Positions 1 to 5,658 of a stretch of DNA of 5,658 bases are shown here, piece by piece. Position 1 is the stretch's first letter; the number at the start of each line of letters is the position of its first letter. Where the stretch lies: positions 1-5,658 of the forward strand of contig JAIDTS010000222.1 of the NCBI GenBank assembly GCA_029060585.1. The letters run 5' to 3'. The stretch is from Muribaculaceae bacterium (GTDB lineage Bacteria > Bacteroidota > Bacteroidia > Bacteroidales > Muribaculaceae). The notes under the pieces were generated by a model. That model was given only the letters and a program-made list of their open reading frames with translations. It searched no databases and had not been told where the DNA came from. A program made the translations under genes and the position numbers.

Positions 1-490
1 CCTCACTATGATCGGAAGAATGAAGCAGATGCAAGGAAAGGAAATAGTCTACAGAAATTTTGCCCGGCCCTACAAGCATAAGGAAGAAAAATATGCCGAG
101 AAACATAATCGGAAGATATGCAGGCTGCTCCCAGCTGAGCTGATATGAAGCCTTGGTCGCTACATCATGGATCAGATAATAGGCAGCCATCAGCATTGCG
201 ACGAAAGGAGGAAGCAGCATTACCCTCGTAAGGAATCCAGCCATTATAAACACACTGCAACCAATCTCGATGCATACCATTGTCCATAGCGACGCTTCCG
301 AAGTCATTCCGAGCACAGCCGGAAACGATCCCTCTATCATAGATGCGTCGCCGATCTGCCGGATACCGAACTGCAGAAGCATGATTCCTACGAAAAGACG
401 CAAAAACAGACGTCCAAGATGAGTATAGCTGTAACCGGTAGTTGTCACATATATCTTTTTCGGAAGAGCGAGAACTTTCTTTCTATTCAT
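1..490 (-). CDS. DoxX-family membrane protein (3' end cut by window edge)
   Basis: The frame is open from ATG at 488-490 to the window edge, giving 163 codons with no stop. Four hydrophobic segments are visible, at about residues 28-45, 68-86, 90-107 and 124-141. The last is followed by VGPGKISVDYFL, which matches the DoxX-family ending (small polar turn, then a Ser/Leu-Asp pair). Family members are usually about 130-170 aa, so only a short tail should be missing. DoxX proteins are inner-membrane four-helix proteins. Some are linked to thiol or sulfur redox chemistry, but most have no proven role. Cysteines 73 and 78 lie close together in the second helix. The gene begins 36 bp after the secreted thioredoxin-like gene on the same strand, so co-transcription and a shared envelope redox role are plausible but inferred. 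A short hydrophilic N-terminus precedes the first helix. No Shine-Dalgarno sequence is seen. Confidence 0.85.
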   Translation of the reverse strand, partial: MNRKKVLALPKKIYVTTTGYSYTHLGRLFLRLFVGIMLLQFGIRQIGDASMIEGSFPAVLGMTSEASLWTMVCIEIGCSVFIMAGFLTRVMLLPPFVAMLMAAYYLIHDVATKASYQLSWEQPAYLPIMFLGIFFFLMLVGPGKISVDYFLSLHLLHSSDHSE

Positions 491-526
491 TATAGGGTTT
501 TGGAGTTGAAGGGTTGAAAGTTACTA

Positions 527-1465
527 TTATTTCTTTGCGGCACCGATAAGCGAAAGAGCCGTCTCCATCGCGTTTTCAATGCCGATGTGTTTATTGACAA
601 CCGTTCCCTCCGGTCCTATGACATAGACTTCGGGAATCTCCCGGAGATCATAAATGTCGGCAACAGTGTCAGAAGCTCCGACTGACCAGTTGGAAGGGAA
701 TCCGGCCACTTCTGACTGCCATCCTTCCTCAGGATCAGGAATGATGAACAAAACATTTATTTTTCCGTCTGCTACAGCCTTGCTGAAAGCGATATTAGAC
801 TGCATGCGGAGCTTTCCGATACGGCACTGATCGCAGTCCGGATCGCCGAAAACGATTATAGTCGGCGTAGCCATCGGAAAATACTGTGCTGGATCGCCGT
901 TAGGCCGAACGAAGTCGAATCTTGCAGGAGTTCCCCCCACCATTGTCGCATCCAGCTGTCGGAGCTGAAGCTCATAGCGAGCTCGTTTTGATGCAGGAAA
1001 CTTCTTATTGGCAAGCGCCGCCCTGAGAATTCTCGAATAAAGTTCATCTATCCAGAAATCGGCACGAGGACCATAAATTGTTTCCTCCGCAGCCTTAGTC
1101 ATCTGAAAGAGAAGCATCGGATTCTTCTGAAGGTTTTTCATGAACTTATCGACAGCTGCAGTCACCCTATCCTTCTCGGCGTACTGCACTGCAGTGGCAT
1201 AAACCTGAAAAGCATGATTAAGCTTTGCCTGATCGACCGTTTCCTTCTTCTTTATATCAAGTGGATTCCAGAAATTATCGGCAAGCCAGCCGCATTTCTC
1301 CCTGAAATCGGAAAGTTCTTCTGGAGCTATGGGGTATTCAAACAACGGCTCCACATACATCACTCCCGGATCGATCAACTGAGTCGAGTCATTGACCGTC
1401 TGCGCCGGCGCAGCGAGCGTAGTTCCAATAAGAGCTAAAGAAATTGCTAATATCTTAATCTTCAT
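527..1465 (-). CDS. Secreted DUF5106 / thioredoxin-fold protein
   Basis: This 312-aa protein starts with a signal peptide: MKIKILAISL, a hydrophobic core, then A-P-A before Q22 as the likely cleavage site. It should therefore act in the periplasm or envelope. Residues about 55-175 are helical and contain the FWNPLD and RARYELQL segments typical of DUF5106, a Bacteroidetes domain found N-terminal to thioredoxin folds. Residues about 180-310 look like a thioredoxin domain: TPTIIVFGDPDC opens the core strand, the CxxC is C211-D-Q-C214, and EIPEVYVIGPEG at 277-287 supplies the cis-proline (P278) and following strand. The intact CxxC suggests a thiol-disulfide reductase or oxidase. Its partner is unknown. 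The Asp-Gln pair between the cysteines differs from the CGPC or CPHC motifs of well-known thioredoxins and DsbA. The gene starts 6 bp after the kinase stop and is followed 36 bp later by the DoxX gene, suggesting one transcript. Confidence 0.86.
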   Translation of the reverse strand: MKIKILAISLALIGTTLAAPAQTVNDSTQLIDPGVMYVEPLFEYPIAPEELSDFREKCGWLADNFWNPLDIKKKETVDQAKLNHAFQVYATAVQYAEKDRVTAAVDKFMKNLQKNPMLLFQMTKAAEETIYGPRADFWIDELYSRILRAALANKKFPASKRARYELQLRQLDATMVGGTPARFDFVRPNGDPAQYFPMATPTIIVFGDPDCDQCRIGKLRMQSNIAFSKAVADGKINVLFIIPDPEEGWQSEVAGFPSNWSVGASDTVADIYDLREIPEVYVIGPEGTVVNKHIGIENAMETALSLIGAAKK

Positions 1466-1471
1466 GATTTA

Positions 1472-2344
1472 TCAAAACTTTTTATGCATATTGACCAAAG
1501 AATCTATGGGATTCCTTACTATTGCCCTCAGCTTCCATCCGCGTCGATTCATAGCAGCCTCAATAGACTCTCGGAGTTCATCAGCAACGGCTCCAACAAA
1601 TCCTATACCCTCCTCTTTCAGCTGCGAATCAGTATAATAACGGAATTCCCTGTCAAAAAAGAATTCGGTCTGGGATTCCACAAGCGCATGGACATAGGGA
1701 TGAGAGAGATTCGCGACAATAAAGGGCATGAATCCTGCGATCCAGCGGTTTGGCGACGGACGGCGGTAAAGATGCTCCACCACCTCACTGACTGCCAGAT
1801 GATATTCCTCATCAAACTTTTCCACCACATCATCGGGAGCAATCTTCTTGAAGACATCGCTCAACAGACGACGACAGTAGGAAACTCCGCCCCCTTCGTC
1901 GTCGAGAAGATAGCCTAAAGAAGCGGACTTTCGGTCGATCATTGAACCGTCATAATGACAGGAGTTACTTCCCGTCCCCATAATGCACGCAATGCCGGCC
2001 TCGTCGCCCAACAGCGCACTTGCCGCTCCTGCCATATCACTGTCAGCCTTGATGTCGCGGCATGAGAACATCTCGGAAAGAATAGACTCCATCTTTCCGG
2101 CAATCACCGGACTTCCGATGCCGGCACCGAAAAATCTTATCACGTCGAATGAGTCTCCGAGGCTTGCTCTTACAAGACGTAGCTCCTCCTCTATCATATC
2201 CGTGTCGTGATGAAGCGGACTGATGCCTAACCCGCTATACGACTCCACGATGCAGTCGCCGGAATGAGAATCAGATTTATCATTAGAGGTGAGGCACACC
2301 CAATCGGTCTTAGTAGCGCCAGCGTCGGCGATGAGTATCTTCAT
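1472..2344 (-). CDS. BadF/BadG/BcrA/BcrD-type ATPase, N-acetylglucosamine-kinase-like sugar kinase
   Basis: This 290-aa cytoplasmic protein has the ASKHA sugar-kinase layout. The first phosphate loop is ADAGATKTDW (residues 6-15), followed by FFGAGIGSP at 71-79. The putative catalytic aspartate is D103 in DSDMAGAASALLG, and the second phosphate loop is MGTGSNS at 122-128. GYLLDDEGGG (144-153) matches the conserved Asp-Glu-Gly segment of the family, and the C-terminal GIGFVGAVAD (246-255) matches the adenosine-binding loop. By family the likely reaction is ATP-dependent phosphorylation of N-acetylglucosamine or a related amino sugar, perhaps in amino-sugar or peptidoglycan recycling. The true substrate cannot be read from sequence. 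The frame can extend upstream to 2398. I chose the ATG at 2342-2344 because the phosphate-loop strand normally begins at once after the initiator, and the 18 extra residues are hydrophobic, Cys-rich and encoded by A/T-rich intergenic DNA. It appears to be first in the minus-strand cluster. Confidence 0.88.
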   Translation of the reverse strand: MKILIADAGATKTDWVCLTSNDKSDSHSGDCIVESYSGLGISPLHHDTDMIEEELRLVRASLGDSFDVIRFFGAGIGSPVIAGKMESILSEMFSCRDIKADSDMAGAASALLGDEAGIACIMGTGSNSCHYDGSMIDRKSASLGYLLDDEGGGVSYCRRLLSDVFKKIAPDDVVEKFDEEYHLAVSEVVEHLYRRPSPNRWIAGFMPFIVANLSHPYVHALVESQTEFFFDREFRYYTDSQLKEEGIGFVGAVADELRESIEAAMNRRGWKLRAIVRNPIDSLVNMHKKF

Positions 2345-2637
2345 GTCAAAACAATATAAAAATAAGTTGAGAATACAACTCCGTATATTCAAACACAAAA
2401 TTAATGAAAAAGGCGCATATATACAAATATTATAAATCGAAGTTAAGAAACTTTTACAATTTTAGAAAAAAAAGACAATATAACTGAAATTTCATTGCCG
2501 ATATTTTATTTTTTGTTAAATTTGCAGAATTGAAGTTGTTTTGACTTATTTAGGAATAGAAAAAATATCAAGATAATTTCATTAGAAAAAGTCAGCAGGC
2601 TTTCGATATACCTTAAATTTAATAACGAATCACCATC
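2345..2637. other. A/T-rich divergent intergenic region
   Basis: These 293 bp separate the start codons of the minus-strand kinase cluster and the plus-strand glycosidase cluster, so both promoters should lie here. The DNA is strongly A/T-rich compared with the genes on either side. The plus-strand promoter is clear (2495-2524). For the minus strand only imperfect -7 boxes are visible: AATATTTG, read on the minus strand at 2424-2431, and TGTGTTTG at 2390-2397. Neither has a TTG at the proper spacing, so no minus promoter is called. A 5-bp inverted repeat, AGTTG/CAACT with a 6-nt loop, lies at 2365-2380 in the kinase leader. A palindrome, TTAAATTTAA, sits at 2613-2622, just upstream of the plus-strand start. 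I see no small gene, RNA gene or terminator in it. Confidence 0.7.
2495..2524 (+). promoter_or_regulatory. Bacteroides-type sigma-ABfr promoter of the glycosidase operon
   Basis: TTG at 2495-2497 (within ATTG) is followed by a 19-bp spacer and then TAAATTTG at 2517-2524. This exactly matches the Bacteroidetes -33 TTG / -7 TAnnTTTG primary-sigma consensus with its usual spacing. Transcription should start near 2530, leaving a 5' leader of roughly 105-110 nt before the ATG at 2638. The position and strand fit the three-gene plus-strand operon. An operator cannot be recognised. The leader contains TGACTT (2542-2547) and AAGTCA (2588-2593), which could pair weakly. Confidence 0.68.
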
Positions 2638-3348
2638 ATGCGAACAAAAAGACCAATGATGCGAGGTCTCTTCCTTGCCGCCATCGCCTGCGGCATAGCG
2701 ACAGCTCCGACGTATGCCAAGGGCAATGGAGACCGAGATATGGGACTCTCATCCTATTTCACAATACCAGATACCTCGAGCACCACACCTAACGCCGACG
2801 GGTTCATAGGCCGCTGGCTAATCCTGGAGCCTATAGACAAACCCAATAGGAGCAACACCGTATTCACCGACAGTTATCTGCGAGAGGCTTTCGACACAGT
2901 GTATTTTCCAGGCCAGAAAACAATATGGCCTAAAGACGGACAGATGGTCAAGGTAGGGAAGAAGACCCTCAAATGGCATTCTCTTGACAGCAACCTTTTC
3001 AACGTCAAGCTTTTCAGATTTGCCACAGGGCTTGAAAAACAATATTACGGAGTGCTTTTCTGGGTTGTCACAGCTATCGACTGCGATGATGAGATTCCCG
3101 ACGTAAGGATGTCGGTCGGATCGAACTCAGCTTCCATGTGGTGGCTCAACGGCGAGGAAGCCGTGCTTCTTTCCGGAGACCGGAGGATGGTCATGGATGA
3201 CTGCACCTCAAAGCGCCTGACGCTCAAAAAAGGGCGCAACATTATCCGGGGAGCCATAATCAACGGTCCGGGTATGAGCGACTTCTGCCTCAGATTCATA
3301 GACAAAGAGGGCAAGCCCGTAACTAACTTCACCATAAGTAATGAATGA
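2638..3348 (+). CDS. Secreted protein of unknown function, probable beta-sandwich accessory of a GH43 locus
   Basis: This 236-aa protein has an N-terminal signal peptide: basic residues to R9, hydrophobic LFLAAIACGIATA, and likely cleavage after A27. C18 gives only a poor lipobox (A-I-A-C), so a soluble secreted protein is more likely than a lipoprotein. The mature chain opens with a Ser/Thr/Pro-rich linker (about 37-52). Next come GFIGRWLILEPI (55-66) and a region rich in Trp, Tyr and Phe. The C-terminal half contains SMWWLNGEEAVLLSG (166-180), then RLTLKKGRNIIRGAIINGPG (193-212) and FCLRF. An x-W-L-N-G-E strand followed by L-x-K-G-x-N is typical of jelly-roll, galactose-binding-like modules that accompany carbohydrate-active enzymes. 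No catalytic triad or GH signature is visible, so binding or a non-catalytic accessory role is an inference. It leads the operon, 30 bp ahead of the first GH43 gene. I cannot name the family. The start is the first ATG, preceded by the common leader AATCACCATC. Confidence 0.82.
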   Translation: MRTKRPMMRGLFLAAIACGIATAPTYAKGNGDRDMGLSSYFTIPDTSSTTPNADGFIGRWLILEPIDKPNRSNTVFTDSYLREAFDTVYFPGQKTIWPKDGQMVKVGKKTLKWHSLDSNLFNVKLFRFATGLEKQYYGVLFWVVTAIDCDDEIPDVRMSVGSNSASMWWLNGEEAVLLSGDRRMVMDDCTSKRLTLKKGRNIIRGAIINGPGMSDFCLRFIDKEGKPVTNFTISNE

Positions 3349-3378
3349 CTCTCCAGTCAAAAAAAACTTATTAAAACC

Positions 3379-4827
3379 ATGAAACGCAACAGTATATTTT
3401 ATTTTCCGGCAGTCCTGATGTGTCTGACCGCAGCAACGATGTCTGCTCAGACAGGAGAGCCATATATCCACGATCCCTCGACCATCATGAAATGCGACGG
3501 CAAATACTATACCTTTGGTACCGGAGGTGGAGGTTTGATATCGGAAGACGGCTATCACTGGCATAGTGGAGGTGTAAGACCAGGACGAGGAGCGGCTCCT
3601 GACGTAGTGAAGATCGGCGACAGATATCTCTTAGCATATAGCGCCACAGGAGGCGGCCTCGGAGGTGGGCACAGCGGCAAGGTTCTTACTATGTGGAACA
3701 ATACGCTCGATCCAAACTCACCTGATTTCGAATATTCCGAACCTATCGAGGTGGCCTTTTCGGAAGAGAACGAAGACTGCGACGCCATTGATCCGGGGCT
3801 TCTACTCGACCCTACAACCGGCAGACTGTGGTGCTCTTATGGAACTTATTTCGGCTTTATCCGCCTTGTCGAGCTCGATCCCAAGACGGGAGCCAGGAAG
3901 GAAGGAAACGAGCCTATTGACATAGCTATTGACTGCGAAGCGACCGACCTCATTTACAAAGACGGATGGTATTACCTGCTCGGCACTCACGGCACATGCT
4001 GCGACGGCCCTAATTCCACTTACAACATTGTCGTAGGAAGATCGAAAAACGTAGAAGGTCCTTATATCGACAATATGGGTCGTGATATGCTCCAGGGAGG
4101 AGGCAAGATGGTTGCAAGTTCCGGCAACCGCCGTACAGGCGCAGGACATTTCGGACGCTATATTGAAGAAGACGGAGTGGAGAAAATGTCGCTTCATTTC
4201 GAGGCGGACTTCGACCGCGGAGGCCGCAGCACACTTGCAGTCCTTCCCCTGCTTTGGAAAAACGACTGGCCCGTTGCGGGAGAACCTTTCGTTGAGGATA
4301 CCTATGAGATTGAATCTGAACGCCGTGGTTATGGACTTGAACTGGCGGTCGATTTCGTCAGGATGGAGGGAGGACGCCATAGATTCTGGGAACCGCAGAG
4401 CGAACCTATCGAACCCCTGAAGGACCAGACTCTCGAGGATGTCATAGATACATGGCCTAATGGAGATATAGACGTGAGGATAGGCGACTATATGTTCCGT
4501 CCTCATCAGAAATGGACTATAACCGCAGTTCCTGAAGCCGGAGGATATCTGGGAGCTCCTTATTATAAGATAACAATCGAAGGCACTGACCGCGCCCTTG
4601 CCGCAACAGCTGACAGGGAAGTAAAGGCAGTAGAGCATTTCTCAGGTGCAGACAACGAACTGTGGCGTATAGAGCAGCTTATCGACGGAACCTACCGAAT
4701 TATGCCAAAGGCAATCCCAGGATGCGACGAAGAGCTCGTACTCGTATCAGTTGCCGACAGCACTCCCTCGCTCGGCAAATTCGACTTCTCGAGCGACAAC
4801 TCTAAGTGGAATTTCAGAAAACGCTGA
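3379..4827 (+). CDS. Secreted GH43-type glycosidase with ricin-like C-terminal domain
   Basis: This 482-aa protein has a signal peptide cleaved after A23 (M-S-A before Q24). The five-bladed propeller begins almost at once. The three GH43 catalytic carboxylates are identifiable: D32 (base, HDPSTI), D138 (pKa modulator, AIDPG) and E187 (acid, CEATDLIYKDGWYYL). GRSKNVEGPYID (220-231) and LPLLWKNDWPVAGE (289-302) are further GH43 landmarks. H257 in GAGHFGRY may be the conserved active-site histidine. GH43 members cleave alpha-L-arabinofuranosyl or beta-xylosyl links in arabinan, arabinoxylan or xylan. The HDPS opening recalls arabinanase-type members, but the subfamily is not assigned. Residues about 370-482 resemble a ricin B-like beta-trefoil: GADNELWRIEQLIDGTYRI at 423-441, then a final SKWNF. 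This may bind sugar. Unusual points are the Gly-rich stretches at 49-52 and 91-100, and AAPDV where WAPDV is usual. It lies 30 bp after the previous gene and 4 bp before the next. Confidence 0.88.
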   Translation: MKRNSIFYFPAVLMCLTAATMSAQTGEPYIHDPSTIMKCDGKYYTFGTGGGGLISEDGYHWHSGGVRPGRGAAPDVVKIGDRYLLAYSATGGGLGGGHSGKVLTMWNNTLDPNSPDFEYSEPIEVAFSEENEDCDAIDPGLLLDPTTGRLWCSYGTYFGFIRLVELDPKTGARKEGNEPIDIAIDCEATDLIYKDGWYYLLGTHGTCCDGPNSTYNIVVGRSKNVEGPYIDNMGRDMLQGGGKMVASSGNRRTGAGHFGRYIEEDGVEKMSLHFEADFDRGGRSTLAVLPLLWKNDWPVAGEPFVEDTYEIESERRGYGLELAVDFVRMEGGRHRFWEPQSEPIEPLKDQTLEDVIDTWPNGDIDVRIGDYMFRPHQKWTITAVPEAGGYLGAPYYKITIEGTDRALAATADREVKAVEHFSGADNELWRIEQLIDGTYRIMPKAIPGCDEELVLVSVADSTPSLGKFDFSSDNSKWNFRKR

Positions 4828-4831
4828 TACA

Positions 4832-5658
4832 ATGAAAAGAATATTATCGTTAGCGGTAACGGCGAGCGCAGCAATCGTGTTTGCCCAGAATCCCATCATC
4901 CACGACCAATATACGGCTGATCCCACGGCAAGGGTCTTCAACGGACGAATGTATCTTTACCCTTCACACGACATCGAAAGTCCGATAGATGAGCTGAAAG
5001 AGTGGTTTTGCATGGCTGACTATCACGTTTTCTCTTCAGACAATCTCGTGGACTGGACAGACCATGGAGTAATACTGACACAAAATAAAATTCCATGGGT
5101 GAAACCGGACTCCTACGCAATGTGGGCTCCTGACTGCATTGAGAAAGATGGTCGATACTATTTCTTCTTTCCTGCAGCTCCGAAAGATATGGAACGTGGA
5201 TTTGGCATCGGAGTAGCCATAGCCGAGAAGCCGGAAGGACCATTCATGCCTATGCCCAGACCTATCAAAGGAGTGATGGGTATAGATCCTTGCGTTCTCG
5301 TAGACGATGATGGCCAATGCTATCTGTATTGGAGCGGCATGGGTCTTTCTGTAGCCAAGTTGAAAGACAATATGATGGAGCTTGACTCCGAACCAAGGAG
5401 AATAGAGGGACTGCCGGAAGGCTTCAAGGAAGGGCCCTTCGCGTTCAAGCGCGAAGGACGATATTATCTGACATTCCCATGGGTGAAGGATAAAACCGAG
5501 ACCCTCGCCTACGCCATTGCCGACAATCCCTACGGACCTTTTGAATTCAAAGGGCTAATCATGGATGAATCCCCTACAGGATGCTGGACCAACCATCATT
5601 CACTCGTAGAGAAAGAGGGACAATGGTATCTATTTTACCACCACAACGACTACTCGCC
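4832..5658 (+). CDS. Second GH43 glycosidase, xylosidase/arabinofuranosidase-like (3' end cut by window edge)
   Basis: ATG at 4832 opens a frame of 275 codons that reaches the window edge without a stop. The signal peptide is MKRILSLAVTASAAIVFA with cleavage before Q19. The three GH43 carboxylates are D30 (ADPTA, base), D152 (GIDPCV, pKa modulator) and E200 (FKEGPF, acid). WAPDC at 98-102 is the usual post-blade motif that is altered in the preceding enzyme. TNHHSLVEKEGQWYLFYHHN (253-272) contains the His pair common in GH43 beta-xylosidase and arabinofuranosidase types. The expected product is an exo-acting or debranching enzyme on xylose- or arabinose-containing glycans. Such proteins often continue to about 350-450 aa and may carry a C-terminal CBM, which would lie beyond the window. 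The start lies 4 bp after the previous stop with no Shine-Dalgarno sequence, so translation is probably coupled to the upstream gene. Subfamily and substrate are not determined. Confidence 0.9.
   Translation, partial: MKRILSLAVTASAAIVFAQNPIIHDQYTADPTARVFNGRMYLYPSHDIESPIDELKEWFCMADYHVFSSDNLVDWTDHGVILTQNKIPWVKPDSYAMWAPDCIEKDGRYYFFFPAAPKDMERGFGIGVAIAEKPEGPFMPMPRPIKGVMGIDPCVLVDDDGQCYLYWSGMGLSVAKLKDNMMELDSEPRRIEGLPEGFKEGPFAFKREGRYYLTFPWVKDKTETLAYAIADNPYGPFEFKGLIMDESPTGCWTNHHSLVEKEGQWYLFYHHNDYS

Noticed and set aside
1484..1918. A 144-codon plus-strand frame antisense to the sugar kinase
   Set aside because: The opposite strand encodes well-preserved kinase motifs, and this translation shows no domain, signal peptide or plausible start context.
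2345..2398. An 18-residue N-terminal extension of the sugar kinase from an upstream ATG
   Set aside because: The extra residues are hydrophobic, Cys-containing and encoded by A/T-rich intergenic DNA. The family phosphate-loop strand normally follows the initiator directly, as it does from the ATG at 2342-2344.
2390..2431. Possible minus-strand -7 boxes (AATATTTG and TGTGTTTG) for the kinase cluster
   Set aside because: Each has one mismatch to TAnnTTTG and neither has a TTG about 19-21 bp upstream. They are mentioned in the intergenic entry but not called as promoters.
3349..3378. A possible terminator or extra promoter between the first two plus-strand genes
   Set aside because: The 30-bp gap holds an A-run but no inverted repeat and no TAnnTTTG box. 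It looks like an ordinary A/T-rich leader inside an operon.
3802..4638. A 278-codon open frame on the minus strand, antisense to the first GH43 gene
   Set aside because: It lies wholly inside a gene with intact GH43 catalytic motifs, signal peptide and operon spacing. Its translation is rich in Cys, Ser and Arg and shows no recognisable domain, as expected for a chance antisense frame.
1..5658. SusC/SusD pair, hybrid two-component regulator, CRISPR repeats, IS ends or tRNA genes
   Set aside because: I looked for these because of the glycosidase context and found no matching motifs, direct repeats or terminal inverted repeats in the window.

Overview
The window looks like Bacteroidales chromosome, probably a gut or rumen lineage such as Muribaculaceae or Prevotella. 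That placement is an inference. It rests on an exact Bacteroides-type promoter (TTG, 19 bp, TAnnTTTG), start codons without clear Shine-Dalgarno sequences but with A/T-rich leaders, a DUF5106-type thioredoxin protein, and secreted GH43 enzymes in series. No RNA gene, mobile element, CRISPR array or phage gene was found.

The layout is two divergent gene clusters separated by a 293-bp A/T-rich intergenic region (2345-2637). The left cluster is on the minus strand. It encodes, in transcription order, a BadF/N-acetylglucosamine-kinase-type sugar kinase (1472-2344), a secreted DUF5106/thioredoxin-fold protein (527-1465) and a DoxX-family membrane protein (1-490, cut by the window edge). Gaps of 6 and 36 bp suggest one transcript. 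The last two genes could form an envelope redox pair: the secreted protein carries a CxxC motif and the DoxX protein has two cysteines in its second membrane helix.

The right cluster is on the plus strand. It encodes a secreted protein of unknown function with a probable beta-sandwich C-terminal half (2638-3348), a GH43-type glycosidase with a ricin-like C-terminal domain (3379-4827), and a second GH43 enzyme of a different type (from 4832, cut by the right edge). Gaps of 30 and 4 bp suggest an operon driven by the promoter at 2495-2524. It looks like part of a locus for degrading arabinose- or xylose-containing plant polysaccharides. No SusC/SusD pair or regulator lies in the window, so the substrate cannot be fixed.

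The most interesting points are the unassigned secreted protein leading the GH43 operon, the glycine-rich, tryptophan-lacking active-site region of the first GH43, and the kinase-thioredoxin-DoxX gene order. Nothing here proves a new system.
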